Shown here: piece by piece, positions 8,013-15,583 of the stretch
How positions within the stretch are numbered: the first letter of the stretch is position 1
How the letters are laid out: each line of letters opens with the position of its first letter
Notes under the pieces: generated by a model
Database searches by the model: none
What the model was told of the DNA's origin: nothing
What the model saw: only the letters and a program-made list of their open reading frames with translations
DNA from: Microbacterium sp.
GTDB lineage: Bacteria > Actinomycetota > Actinomycetes > Actinomycetales > Microbacteriaceae
Assembly (NCBI RefSeq): GCF_003248605.1
Contig: NZ_QFPF01000034.1
Span: 1-21,233 of the forward strand
Length of the DNA stretch: 21,233 bases
Direction of reading: 5' to 3'
Made by a program: the position numbers and the translations under genes

Positions 8013-8615
8013 GTGCCCGCACCCTCATCACCCGACACCGCACGCACCTCGGCGAACCCGGACGCGCTGATCGGTGCACCGCTGGGCCGGGCGATCCGCG
8101 AGGCGCGCACCCAGAAGAAGCTCTCGATGCGCGCCCTGGCCTCGGCCGCCGAGATCAGCCAGCCATTCCTCAGCCAGATCGAGAGCGGCGCGGCGATGCC
8201 CTCGCTGATCACGCTCTACCGCATCGCGAAAGTACTCGGCCTCTCCCCGTCGGCGCTGCTTCCGGCCGAGCCCGAGCTCGAACCCATCCACGTCTCGCGG
8301 CGCGATCAGGCGCACTGGGTGCCGATCGCCGAGGTCGAGAACGCCGGCACGACCCGGGTCGTGCACTCCGGCGTCGCCTCGATGCAGGAGTACCTGATCG
8401 AGCCCGGTCAGTACATGGGTGACTGGTATGAGTCCGACGGCGAGGTCACCGTGTACGTCGTCGACGGCGAGATGAGGGTGGATGTCGAGGGCCGCGGCTC
8501 GTGGGATCTCGGTCCGGGAGACGCCCTGACCTACCCCGGCGCGCTGCGCAACCGCTGGACGGCGCGTGGCGACCAGACGGTGCGGATCATCCTCGCGTAC
8601 ACGACGGACACCTGA
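8013..8615 (+). CDS. XRE-family transcriptional regulator with C-terminal cupin domain
   Basis: The 200-residue protein has an N-terminal helix-turn-helix (about 24-84: GRAIREARTQKKLSMRALASAAEISQPFLSQIESG then ITLYRIAKVLGLSPSALLP) and a C-terminal cupin_2 domain (about 100-198), with PGQYMGDWYESDGEVTVYVVDGEM and DLGPGDALTYPG visible. Such HTH-cupin proteins bind DNA as dimers and sense a small metabolite in the cupin. The histidines usual in metal cupins are not evident, so ligand binding without metal is possible. The start is a GTG with a leaderless promoter. The gene is followed 105 bp later by the transporter-catabolic run, and the same operator-like palindrome lies before both. It is therefore the likely local regulator; whether it represses or activates is not shown. 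Confidence 0.88.
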   Translation: MPAPSSPDTARTSANPDALIGAPLGRAIREARTQKKLSMRALASAAEISQPFLSQIESGAAMPSLITLYRIAKVLGLSPSALLPAEPELEPIHVSRRDQAHWVPIAEVENAGTTRVVHSGVASMQEYLIEPGQYMGDWYESDGEVTVYVVDGEMRVDVEGRGSWDLGPGDALTYPGALRNRWTARGDQTVRIILAYTTDT

Positions 8616-8653
8616 TCCGCCTGCCCGGGAACACGGGAAACATCCATGAAACA

Positions 8654-8676
8654 TGATTGCCACGTGCAATCAATGA
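8654..8676 (+). promoter_or_regulatory. Operator-like site in front of the transporter-catabolic operon
   Basis: TGATTGCCACGTGCAATCA (8654-8672) is an exact palindrome with 7-bp arms and a 5-bp centre, followed by ATGAT (8672-8676). It is the second copy of the site at 7932. It ends about 13 bp upstream of the candidate -10 TACTAT, so it overlaps the -35 region, where a bound protein could block RNA polymerase or contact it. Confidence 0.6.
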
Positions 8677-8684
8677 TAAGTCTC

Positions 8685-8690
8685 TACTAT
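8685..8690 (+). promoter_or_regulatory. Candidate -10 element of the substrate-binding protein gene
   Basis: TACTAT matches TANNNT and lies about 30 bp upstream of the ATG at 8721. The leader then holds the purine-rich ribosome site GAGAAAGAG. No clear -35 is visible, but the operator-like palindrome occupies that place. Confidence 0.4.
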
Positions 8691-8720
8691 CGGTGAGCAC
8701 CCGAGAGAAAGAGTCCTGTC

Positions 8721-9791
8721 ATGCCCTTCGCCCCCCTCCGGCGCACGCGCGGCCTCGCCGTCGGTGCCGCCCTGGTCGCCGCCTCGCTGGGCCTCGCCGC
8801 CTGCGCCGGCGACGCCGCGTCCACCGAAACCTCACCCGCCGAGTCCGCTGACCTCGGCGACCTGTCCGTCCAGCTCAGCTGGATCCTCAACGAGGAGTGG
8901 TCGGGCGAGCTCATCGCCGACACCGAGGGCTACTACGTGGACGCCGGATTCTCCTCCGTCAACCTCATCCCCGGACCCTCGAGCGGCATCGCCGAACTGC
9001 TCTCGGACACCGCCGACGTCTCGTTCACCGACGCTCTCTCCGTCGGCGCCGCCGTCGCCAACGAGAGCGCGCCGCTCAAGGTCATCGGCGCCACCTTCCA
9101 GAAGAACCCCTTCACGATCGCGTCCCTCGCAGACGGGGCCGACATCACGACCCCCGAGCAGATGATCGGCAAGAGGATCGGTGTGCAGGATTCCAACCGC
9201 CCCGTCTTCGACGCCTTCCTCGCCGCCAACGACATCGACGCGTCCGAGGTCGAGATCGTGCCCGTGCAGTACGACCCGGCGCCGCTGGTCAACGGCGAGG
9301 TCGACGGCCTCATCGCCTTCGTGACGAGCCAGTCCGTCACCCTCGAGGTGCAGGGCATCGAGGTGACCGATCTGCTGTTCGCCGACAACGGCCTACCCTT
9401 CGTCGGGCACGTCGTCGCCGTGACGGACGAGAGCATCGCGTCCGACCGCGAGCGCCTCAAGGCCTTCCTCGTCGCCGAGATCCAGGGCTGGACCGACGCC
9501 GTGGCCGACCCGGCCGCGGGCGCCGAACTCGCCGTCGAGGAGTACGGCGCGGATCTTGGCCTCGAGCTCGAAACCTCGATCGCGAGCGCCACGGCGCAGG
9601 CCGAGCTCCTGGTCGTCTCGGACGAGACCGCCGAGAACGGCCTGTTCACGATCTCCGACGATCTCCAGCAGCAGACGGTCGCGAGCCTGATCAACTCGGG
9701 CTTCGACGTCGCCGCCGCCGACATCTTCGATCTGAGCCTGCTCGACGAGGTCTACGCCGAGCATCCCGAGCTCATCGCCTACGAGCGCTGA
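8721..9791 (+). CDS. ABC transporter substrate-binding lipoprotein, NMT1/THI5-like
   Basis: The 356-residue precursor has a lipoprotein signal: basic RRTR, a hydrophobic stretch 11-24 and lipobox LAAC with Cys28. The mature part follows the NMT1/THI5-like (SsuA/TauA-type) fold: VQLSWILNEEWSGELIADTEGYYVDAGF, IPGPSS, ADVSFTDALSVGAAVANESAPLKVIGA, GKRIGVQDSNRPVFDAFLAAN and VDGLIAFVTSQSVTLEVQG. Relatives bind thiamine pyrimidines, alkylsulfonates, nitrate or small N-compounds. It is anchored outside the cell membrane. The ATG follows GAGAAAGAG. No permease or ATPase adjoins it; those on the minus strand at 19420-21233 are the likely partners. A strong hairpin right after the stop may separate its expression from the downstream enzymes. 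Its place at the head of the operon suggests it imports that pathway's substrate. Confidence 0.9.
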   Translation: MPFAPLRRTRGLAVGAALVAASLGLAACAGDAASTETSPAESADLGDLSVQLSWILNEEWSGELIADTEGYYVDAGFSSVNLIPGPSSGIAELLSDTADVSFTDALSVGAAVANESAPLKVIGATFQKNPFTIASLADGADITTPEQMIGKRIGVQDSNRPVFDAFLAANDIDASEVEIVPVQYDPAPLVNGEVDGLIAFVTSQSVTLEVQGIEVTDLLFADNGLPFVGHVVAVTDESIASDRERLKAFLVAEIQGWTDAVADPAAGAELAVEEYGADLGLELETSIASATAQAELLVVSDETAENGLFTISDDLQQQTVASLINSGFDVAAADIFDLSLLDEVYAEHPELIAYER

Positions 9792-9796
9792 GCCGT

Positions 9797-9830
9797 CTGC
9801 GGCGGGGCGACCCCCCGCGCCCCGCCGCAG
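9797..9830 (+). terminator. Strong intergenic hairpin after the binding-protein gene
   Basis: Arms 9797-9809 and 9818-9830 are an exact 13-bp, almost all G/C inverted repeat with an 8-nt loop. It starts 5 nt after the stop. There is no T-tract, and the next gene follows 25 nt later in the same direction. A partial terminator or a 3' stabilising hairpin, keeping binding protein in excess over the enzymes, is more likely than a full stop. Confidence 0.6.
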
Positions 9831-9855
9831 CACCCACCCGCAACGAGAGATTCCC

Positions 9856-11232
9856 ATGAGCACCACCCGCCTGCTGACCGCCCCTATCGTCGTCCCGATG
9901 GACGACGCCCGTTCCGTGCTGACCGACGCCGCGGTGCTCGTCACGGGCGACACCATCACGGCCGTGGGCGACGCGGTCGAGCTCGCGGCGCAGCATCCCG
10001 ACGCCGAGCGCATCGATCTGCCGGATCACGTGCTCATGCCCGGCCTCATCAACGCCCACCACCATTCCGGCATGCTGCGCGGCACCGCCGAGCACCTGCC
10101 CGTCTGGGAGTGGCTGCGGCTGCACATCGATCCGATGCACCGCGTCCTGCGCCCGGATGAGGCCGAGGCGGCGGCCTGGCTCTGCTACGCCGAGGGGCTT
10201 CTGTCGGGAACGACCACCGTCGTCGACATGTGGCGCTTCATGGACGGGGCTGCACGCGCCGCCGAGACCCTGGGCAACCGGCTCGTGAGCGTGAACTACG
10301 TGGGCGAGCATCCCGACTTCGATTACTTCGACACCCTCGACGACAACGAGCGGATGCTGTCGCAGTGGGCCGGCGCGGCGAACGGCCGCATCATGCCCTG
10401 GGTGGGGCTGGAGCACCCGTTCTACGCCGACGAGACGGGGCAGCGCCGCGCCGTGAACCTCGCGAGGCACTACGACACCGGCATCTACACCCACTGCAGC
10501 GAGGCCGAGATCGAGGTCGCCGATTTCGTGGCCCGCTACGGCACCCGTCCGATGTTCGCGCTCGAGAAGCTCGGCTTCTTCGACACCCCGCGCGCCATGA
10601 TCGCGCACGCCGTCTGGCTCGATCAGGCCGAGGTCGAACTCATCGCCGCGCGGGCGGTCGGCGTCTCGCACAACCCGGTCTCGAACATGAAGCTCGCCAG
10701 CGGCATGGCCCCGGTCGCCGAGATGCTCGCGGCGGGCGTCAACGTCGGCCTCGGCACCGACGGCGAGAAGGAGAACAACAACCTCGACATGTTCGAGGAG
10801 ATGAAGGTCGCCTCGCTGCTCGGCAAGCTGCGCACGATGGATGCTGCAGCCATGGACTCCTGGGACGTGCTGCACATGGCGACCCGAGGGGGAGCCGCGG
10901 CCATCGGCCGCGCGGGCGCGCTCGGCGCGCTGATGCCCGGACACAAGGCCGACATCGTCGCGGTGCGCACGGACACGCCCCGGATGACCCCGCTCCTGCC
11001 CTCCGGCGGCTACGCGAACATCCACCACAACCTGGTGCATGCGGTCCGCGGGTCCGACGTCGACCTGACCATGGTCGACGGAGACGTCGTCGTGCGGGAC
11101 GGCCGACTCGTGAACGCCGATCTGGCCGAGCTGATCGATCGGGTGCGCGCGCTCGTGCCGGATCTGTTCGCGCGGCGCTCGGCGTGGCTCGACGCACAGG
11201 ACGATCTGTCGGGCCTGTTCGCCGGGCGTTGA
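9856..11232 (+). CDS. Amidohydrolase-superfamily deaminase (ATZ/TRZ/MtaD-like)
   Basis: The 458-residue protein is a metal-dependent amidohydrolase of the deaminase/chlorohydrolase group that holds guanine, 8-oxoguanine, methylthioadenosine and s-triazine hydrolases. It has PGLINAHHHSGM (62-73, with metal-binding His68 and His70), THCSEAE (212-218: His213 and Glu216), AHAVWLD (250-256: His251), SHNPVSNMKLASG (271-283) and GTDGEKENNNLDMFEEMK (300-317: metal-binding Asp302). Length is typical (430-470). The GAGAGA ribosome site precedes the ATG. It lies between the binding protein and the aldehyde dehydrogenase. By context it should hydrolyse an amino group (or similar substituent) on an N-heterocycle close to the imported substrate. 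The exact substrate cannot be set from motifs alone. Confidence 0.88.
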   Translation: MSTTRLLTAPIVVPMDDARSVLTDAAVLVTGDTITAVGDAVELAAQHPDAERIDLPDHVLMPGLINAHHHSGMLRGTAEHLPVWEWLRLHIDPMHRVLRPDEAEAAAWLCYAEGLLSGTTTVVDMWRFMDGAARAAETLGNRLVSVNYVGEHPDFDYFDTLDDNERMLSQWAGAANGRIMPWVGLEHPFYADETGQRRAVNLARHYDTGIYTHCSEAEIEVADFVARYGTRPMFALEKLGFFDTPRAMIAHAVWLDQAEVELIAARAVGVSHNPVSNMKLASGMAPVAEMLAAGVNVGLGTDGEKENNNLDMFEEMKVASLLGKLRTMDAAAMDSWDVLHMATRGGAAAIGRAGALGALMPGHKADIVAVRTDTPRMTPLLPSGGYANIHHNLVHAVRGSDVDLTMVDGDVVVRDGRLVNADLAELIDRVRALVPDLFARRSAWLDAQDDLSGLFAGR

Positions 11233-11256
11233 GCGAGCGACGCGCGCCGAAACGCC

Positions 11257-11262
11257 TATCCT
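11257..11262 (+). promoter_or_regulatory. Possible internal -10 element before the aldehyde dehydrogenase gene
   Basis: TATCCT fits TANNNT and lies about 34 bp before the ATG at 11297, leaving a short leader with the ribosome site ACGGAGAA. No convincing -35 is present. If real, the enzymes from 11297 onward can be expressed apart from the binding protein. Confidence 0.3.
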
Positions 11263-11296
11263 CGACCGCACACCCGAGAGCACCACGGAGAACCGA

Positions 11297-12802
11297 ATGA
11301 GTATCACCGTCACCCACTCCCCCCTGCGCGAGCGGGTATCGGCGTTCCTCGCCGACGACCCCGGCCGGCTGCTCATCGGAGGGCGCTGGATCGAGGCCAT
11401 CGCCGGGGAACGGTTCGCGAGCATCGACCCCGCGACGGGCGACACACTCGCGCAGATCGCCCGCGGGCACGCCGTCGACGCCGATCGCGCCGTGGCCGCA
11501 GCCACGGCCGCCGCTCCCGCGTGGGCGGCGATGCGGCCCGCCGACCGCGGCGCGCTGCTCTGGCGCGTCGCCGACCTGATGGAGCAGCACCTCGACGACC
11601 TCGCCGAGCTCGAGACCCTCGATCAGGGCAAGAGCCTGCGCACCTCTCGGTTCGGCGAGGTGCCGGCGGCGATCAACCAATTCCGCTACTACGCGGGCTG
11701 GCCCACGAAGATCCTCGGCCAGACGATCCCCACCTCCCTCTCCCGCACACCGGCGGGCAAGGAGGTCTTCGCCTACACGCGGCGCGAGCCCGTCGGCGTC
11801 GTCGCCGCGATCGTGCCGTGGAACTCACCGCTCATCATGACGGCGATGAAGCTCGCCCCCGCCCTCGCGGCGGGCTGCACGATCGTGCTCAAGCCGGCCG
11901 AGAACACCTCGCTCACGGCGCTCTATCTCGCTCGCCTGCTGCAGGAGGCGGGTCTGCCCGACGGCGTCGTCAACGTGCTCACCGGCTTCGGTGCCGAAGC
12001 GGGGCAGGCCCTGGCCGAGCACCGCGGGGTCGCGAAAGTGGCCTTCACGGGATCGACCGCCGTCGGCAAGAAGCTCGTGGCGACAGCATCCGATCGCCTC
12101 GCCCGACTGACCCTGGAACTCGGCGGCAAATCGCCCTCGATCGTCATGCCCGACGCCGATCTGCCCGCCGCCATCGAGGGCGTCTCGCGCGGCATCTTCG
12201 ACAACGGCGGTCAGGTGTGCGTCGCGAGCGCGCGCGTCTACGCGCACCGCGATGTGTACGACGAGGTGGTGGCGGGGATGGCGCGCGCGGGCGAGGACCT
12301 GCGGCTGGGGCACGGCCTCGCGGAGGGCACGGATCTCGGTCCGCTCGTGAGCGTCGCCCAGGCCGACCGGGTCGCCTCGTTCATCGACGAGGGGCGCGCG
12401 CAGGGTGTGCGCGTCGTCACGGGCGGCGAGCGCGACGGCGCACAGGGCACCTTCTACCGACCGACCGTCCTCACCGACGTGCGCGCCGACGCCCGTCTCA
12501 TGCGCGAGGAGATCTTCGGACCGGTCGCCGTCGTCACCCCCTTCGACGACCTCGACGAGGTGGTCGGGTGGGCCAATGACAGCGACTACGGCCTCGCCGC
12601 GAGCGTGTGGACCGAGGGCCTGAGCAACGGGCACCGCATCGCCGCGCGCCTGCAGGCCGGCACCGTGTGGGTCAACTGCCACTCGTTCCTCGGCCCAGAG
12701 CTGCCCAAGGGCGGCTACAAGGAGTCGGGCTGGGGCACCGAGAACGGCCCCCAGGGACTGGAGAACTACCTCGAGACCAAGTCGGTGGTGATGGTCGTAT
12801 GA
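11297..12802 (+). CDS. NAD(P)-dependent aldehyde dehydrogenase family protein
   Basis: The 501-residue protein has every key feature of the aldehyde dehydrogenase superfamily, which oxidises aldehydes to acids. PWNSP carries Asn176; AAGCTIVLKPAE carries the cofactor-binding Lys199. FTGSTAVGKKL (250-260), LELGGKSP with general-base Glu274 and FDNGGQVC with catalytic Cys308 follow. EEIFGPVAVV and a C-terminal WVNCHSFLGPELPKGGYKESGWG complete it. Length is standard (about 490-500). The ATG has ACGGAGAA 4 nt upstream. Its stop overlaps the start of the monooxygenase gene (ATGA), so they are coupled. The GMC oxidoreductase further down could make the aldehyde it uses; an amine- or alcohol-derived side chain is also possible. 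The substrate is unknown. Confidence 0.93.
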   Translation: MSITVTHSPLRERVSAFLADDPGRLLIGGRWIEAIAGERFASIDPATGDTLAQIARGHAVDADRAVAAATAAAPAWAAMRPADRGALLWRVADLMEQHLDDLAELETLDQGKSLRTSRFGEVPAAINQFRYYAGWPTKILGQTIPTSLSRTPAGKEVFAYTRREPVGVVAAIVPWNSPLIMTAMKLAPALAAGCTIVLKPAENTSLTALYLARLLQEAGLPDGVVNVLTGFGAEAGQALAEHRGVAKVAFTGSTAVGKKLVATASDRLARLTLELGGKSPSIVMPDADLPAAIEGVSRGIFDNGGQVCVASARVYAHRDVYDEVVAGMARAGEDLRLGHGLAEGTDLGPLVSVAQADRVASFIDEGRAQGVRVVTGGERDGAQGTFYRPTVLTDVRADARLMREEIFGPVAVVTPFDDLDEVVGWANDSDYGLAASVWTEGLSNGHRIAARLQAGTVWVNCHSFLGPELPKGGYKESGWGTENGPQGLENYLETKSVVMVV

Positions 12803-14361
12803 CCAGGCGCATCGTGCTCGGGGTCTTCGAGATGATGAACCCCAGCAACGGAATGCCCACCTGGACCGACCCGCGCGGGCGCGGCGATGACTGGGACCGC
12901 CTGGAGTACTGGGTCGACCTCGCACGCGAGCTCGACGCTGCCGGATTCGACTTCCTCTTCTTCGCCGACACCTACGGCTACGCGACCCTCGACGGCGTCA
13001 TGCCCGCGCAGGTCGCGGCCCACGGCATCCAGTTTCCGGCGCTGGATCCGATGCTCGCGATCGCGGCGCTCGCCCGCGAGACCCGCGACCTCGGCTTCGT
13101 GGTGACCTCGCCCACGACCGTCGAGCGCCCCTACGCGACGGCCCGGCGCTTCGCGACGCTCGACCGGCTGACCGGCGGCCGCATCGGCTGGAACATCGTC
13201 ACCGGCAGCTCGCAGTCGACGACCGACGAGCTGTTCGGCGTGACGGCCGAGCTCACCCACGACGAGCGGTACGACGCGGCCGACGAGTTCCTCGACACCT
13301 GCCTGCGCTACTGGGAGCACAGCTGGGACCACGACGCCGAGGTGCGCGACCGCGCCGCCGGCGTCTACGCCGATCCCGCGAAGCTGCACCGCGTCGAGGT
13401 CGACGGGCGCTTCCAGCGCTCGCGCGGCGTCTTCGCCGTGCCGCCGACCCCGCAGCGCACCCCCGTGCTGTTCCAGGCGGGCACCTCCGACCGCGGACGC
13501 GCCTACGCCGCACGCAACGCCGAGGCCGTGTTCATCCAGGGGCAGACGATCGCCTCCGCCGCGGCGCACGTGACCGACATCCGTGCGCAGGCCGAGCTCG
13601 GCGGCCGGGCGGGGACGGATGTCGCGGTCGTCACCGGCATGACCGTCACGGTCGCCGCGACCTCGCCCGAGGCGCACGCCCTGCGCGCCGAATACGAGGC
13701 GCTGCTGCAGCACGACGACGCCGCGGTGATGTTCGCGGGGATCACGGGGCTGGATCTGACCGGGATCGACCCCGCGATGCGGGTCGTCGATCTGCGCACC
13801 GACCTCGGGCAGACGCTCGTGCAGCGCTACGCGCGGCAGAATCCCGAGATGCGCGTGGGCGAGATCCTCGATCAGTTCCGTACCCGGGCGATCCGCGGCT
13901 TCCAGATCACCGGATCCCCCACCGAGGTCGCCGACGAGATCGAGGCGATCGTCGACGGCTCGGGCATCGACGGCATCATGCTCGAGCCCACCTTCGGCGG
14001 GCCGGACGCGTACCGTGCCTTCATCGAGCTCGTCGTGCCGCTGCTGCGCGAGCGCGGACGCCTCGACACGCCCGTGGATGCTGTGGCCACAGCATCCCGC
14101 ACCGCCGTGGCCGGCGTCGGCGGAACAGGAAACGTGGCGGATACAGGACGATCGGCCCCGGATTCTCCTGTGCCGGGCACATCTCCTGTCGCGGGCACGG
14201 GCGCACCTCCTGCCGCGGGCGCCGCCCCGCGCACGCTGCGGGAGCGCGTGCACCCCGGCCGCGGCCCGCGCCTGCCACCGACCCACCGAGCGCACGGACT
14301 CACCGCGCGCTCCGGCGACAGCATCCCCCCGCCCTCGCCCCAGCCCTCGACCCAGCCCTAG
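12799..14361 (+). CDS. NtaA/DszA-like FMN-dependent monooxygenase with a C-terminal insertion
   Basis: The protein is 520 residues, against about 440-460 usual for the NtaA/SnaA/DszA branch of flavin-dependent (LLM-class) monooxygenases, which use FMNH2 supplied by a separate reductase. Recognisable parts are FEMMNPSNG (10-18), GFDFLFFADTYG (49-60), PYATARRFATLDRLTGGRIGWNIVTG (111-136), ERYDAADEFL (156-165), PVLFQAGTSDRGRAYAARNAEAVF (222-245), GSPTEVADEIE (372-382) and VVPLLRERG (412-420). Relatives open or cleave N- or S-containing molecules. After about residue 428 the sequence becomes Ala/Pro/Gly/Thr-rich, then TLRER at 479-483 resembles the family's usual TLRE end. The insert coincides with a palindromic repeat element in the DNA. 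The ATG overlaps the preceding stop. No flavin reductase gene is in view. Confidence 0.85.
   Translation: MTRRIVLGVFEMMNPSNGMPTWTDPRGRGDDWDRLEYWVDLARELDAAGFDFLFFADTYGYATLDGVMPAQVAAHGIQFPALDPMLAIAALARETRDLGFVVTSPTTVERPYATARRFATLDRLTGGRIGWNIVTGSSQSTTDELFGVTAELTHDERYDAADEFLDTCLRYWEHSWDHDAEVRDRAAGVYADPAKLHRVEVDGRFQRSRGVFAVPPTPQRTPVLFQAGTSDRGRAYAARNAEAVFIQGQTIASAAAHVTDIRAQAELGGRAGTDVAVVTGMTVTVAATSPEAHALRAEYEALLQHDDAAVMFAGITGLDLTGIDPAMRVVDLRTDLGQTLVQRYARQNPEMRVGEILDQFRTRAIRGFQITGSPTEVADEIEAIVDGSGIDGIMLEPTFGGPDAYRAFIELVVPLLRERGRLDTPVDAVATASRTAVAGVGGTGNVADTGRSAPDSPVPGTSPVAGTGAPPAAGAAPRTLRERVHPGRGPRLPPTHRAHGLTARSGDSIPPPSPQPSTQP
14076..14097. repeat. Perfect 22-bp palindrome inside the monooxygenase gene
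   Basis: The half-site GGATGCTGTGG (14076-14086) is followed directly by its exact reverse complement (14087-14097). It joins one forward and one reverse copy of GGATGCTG, an octamer that is very common in this window. It encodes residues near 427-433, at the point where family similarity ends and the low-complexity insertion begins. Confidence 0.7.
14125..14220. repeat. Four-word palindromic element, copy 4, within a coding region
   Basis: ACAGGA at 14125-14130 and 14143-14148 is followed by inverted TCCTGT at 14166-14171 and 14184-14189, with both steps 18 bp. The right half belongs to a longer direct repeat, CTCCTG-NNNCGGGC (14165, 14183, 14207). It is read in frame as residues about 443-474 of the monooxygenase, giving SPVPGT, SPVAGT and PPAAGA. 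An 18-bp step keeps the frame. The other elements use 19-20. Confidence 0.6.
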
Positions 14362-14371
14362 CCCTCGCTCC

Positions 14372-14422
14372 CCTGTCGCCACCTGCGGGTGCCCGCCCGA
14401 CGCACCCGCGAATCGCGACAGG
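14372..14422. terminator. Nested inverted repeat after the monooxygenase gene
   Basis: Outer arms CCTGTCGC (14372-14379) and GCGACAGG (14415-14422) and inner arms GCGGGTG (14385-14391) and CACCCGC (14403-14409) are exact. They are separated by 5-nt spacers on both sides and an 11-nt loop. It begins 10 nt after the stop at 14361 and could terminate or process the operon transcript. No T-tract. It differs from the four-word elements in spacing. Confidence 0.5.
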
Positions 14423-14471
14423 CGAGAGCCCGATTCGCCCGATCCACACCCACGAAAGTGAGCACCATCGA

Positions 14472-14972
14472 ATGAAAGCCGAAGCCGTCGAGGCGGTCAT
14501 CCGCGGTCTGAAGAGAGCCGGGGTGAGCGTGGCGACCTACCTGCCCGACTCGCTGCTCAAAGAGCTCTACCCGGCGCTCGACGCCGACCCCGAGATCCGC
14601 ACGATCCCCGTCACCAACGAGGGCGAGGGCGCCGCGATCGCCGGCGGGGTCTTCCTCTCGGGCAAACGCGCCGTGCTCGTGATGGAGAACTCGGGGCTGC
14701 GCGCCGCGACCGAGCACCTCGCCCGCATGGGCCTGGGCGCCGGCATCCCCGTCGTGATGATCATGAGCTATCGCGGCGAGATGGGCGAGAACAACTGGTG
14801 GGCGATCCCGCACGGCATCACGATGGAGCCGCTGCTGCAGACCCTGCGCACGCCCTACACGATCGTCCGCGAGGTCGACGAGATCGAGCAGGCCGTCGTC
14901 AACGCCTATGAAACCGCCTACGCGTCGTACCACCACGCCGCCATCGTCCTCGGAGGAGGTCTGGTCCGATGA
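14472..14972 (+). CDS. ThDP-dependent decarboxylase, alpha subunit (ComD/sulfopyruvate decarboxylase-like, PYR domain)
   Basis: The 166-residue protein is the pyrimidine-binding (PYR) half of a two-subunit thiamine-diphosphate enzyme of the sulfopyruvate/phosphonopyruvate decarboxylase type. TNEGEGAAIAGG (48-59) carries the glutamate (50 or 52) that activates the cofactor, followed by GKRAVLVMENSGLRAATEHLARMG (64-87) and IPVVMIMSYRGEMGENNWWAIPHG. Length suits ComD-like subunits (about 160-170). An AAAGTGAG stretch lies upstream of the ATG. Its stop overlaps the beta-subunit ATG (ATGA), so the pair is made in equal amounts. It should act on a 2-oxoacid produced by the neighbouring enzymes; a genuine sulfopyruvate role is not indicated because no other coenzyme M or sulfolactate genes are present. 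Confidence 0.85.
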   Translation: MKAEAVEAVIRGLKRAGVSVATYLPDSLLKELYPALDADPEIRTIPVTNEGEGAAIAGGVFLSGKRAVLVMENSGLRAATEHLARMGLGAGIPVVMIMSYRGEMGENNWWAIPHGITMEPLLQTLRTPYTIVREVDEIEQAVVNAYETAYASYHHAAIVLGGGLVR

Positions 14973-15583
14973 GCTACAGCCGATTCGAAGCCATGAAGCT
15001 GCTAGGCGCGCGCCTGGCGGATGAACTCGTCATCCTCTCCCTCGGCGGCGCCGTCGATGAGTGGTACAACGCCGCACCGCACATGCGCGAGGCGAGCCTG
15101 TTCCAGCAGCAGTTGGGCTGCGTCACGCCCGAAGCATTCGGCCTGGCCGTCGGCCTGCCGCACCGTCGCATCGTGTCGCTCGACACCGACGGGGGGCTGC
15201 TGTTCAACCTCGGCATCCTCGCGACCCTCGGCAACGAGCAGCCCGACAACCTCTTCGTCGTCGTGTGGGACAACGAGCAGTACCAGTCGATCGGCGGACC
15301 CGCGACGCACACCGCGAAGGGACGCGTCGACCTCGCCGCGATCGCCCGGGGCGCGGGGGTCGAACACGCGTACACGGCCGCAACACTCGAGGAATTCGAC
15401 GCGCACTGCGCCGCGGGCCTGGCCTCGACGACGCCGTACATCGTCGTGGCGAAGACCGACGGCATCCTCGAGCCCGGCATCAAGCGCAAGCACTCCGACG
15501 GCCGCGAGGACAAGTACATCTTCGTGCGGCACGTCGAAGCGACCGAGGGCATCACCATCATGGGTCCGAGCGAGCACAACTGA
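14969..15583 (+). CDS. ThDP-dependent decarboxylase, beta subunit (ComE-like, PP domain)
   Basis: The 204-residue protein is the diphosphate-binding (PP) partner of the preceding gene. The ThDP/Mg motif reads LDTDGGLLFNLGILATLG, with Asp74-Gly75, ending at Asn102 in WDNEQYQS; ALGL-like EAFGLAVGLPHRRIVS (55-70) precedes it. It lacks a PYR domain, so it needs the alpha subunit to form active sites at the interface. It is slightly longer than typical ComE (about 185), with a tail KRKHSDGREDKYIFVRHVEATEGITIMG. The start overlaps the alpha stop and its stop overlaps the GMC start (TGATG), making a tightly coupled three-gene block. Confidence 0.87.
   Translation: MSYSRFEAMKLLGARLADELVILSLGGAVDEWYNAAPHMREASLFQQQLGCVTPEAFGLAVGLPHRRIVSLDTDGGLLFNLGILATLGNEQPDNLFVVVWDNEQYQSIGGPATHTAKGRVDLAAIARGAGVEHAYTAATLEEFDAHCAAGLASTTPYIVVAKTDGILEPGIKRKHSDGREDKYIFVRHVEATEGITIMGPSEHN

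Noticed and set aside
12607..12798. Upstream extension of the monooxygenase gene
   Set aside because: It lies inside the aldehyde dehydrogenase gene in another frame; the family N-terminus begins at the ATG at 12799.
9772..14382. Long open frames on the minus strand opposite the deaminase, aldehyde dehydrogenase and monooxygenase genes
   Set aside because: They mirror well-supported plus-strand genes; high GC makes antisense frames long, and the proteins are Arg/Gly/His-rich without recognisable domains.
15061..15582. Upstream extension of the GMC oxidoreductase gene
   Set aside because: It overlaps the ThDP beta subunit in another frame, and the FAD-binding fold starts a few residues after 15583.
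14472..15583. Genuine sulfopyruvate decarboxylase for coenzyme M or sulfonate metabolism
   Set aside because: Only the family fold matches; no sulfolactate, coenzyme M or other sulfonate genes are nearby.
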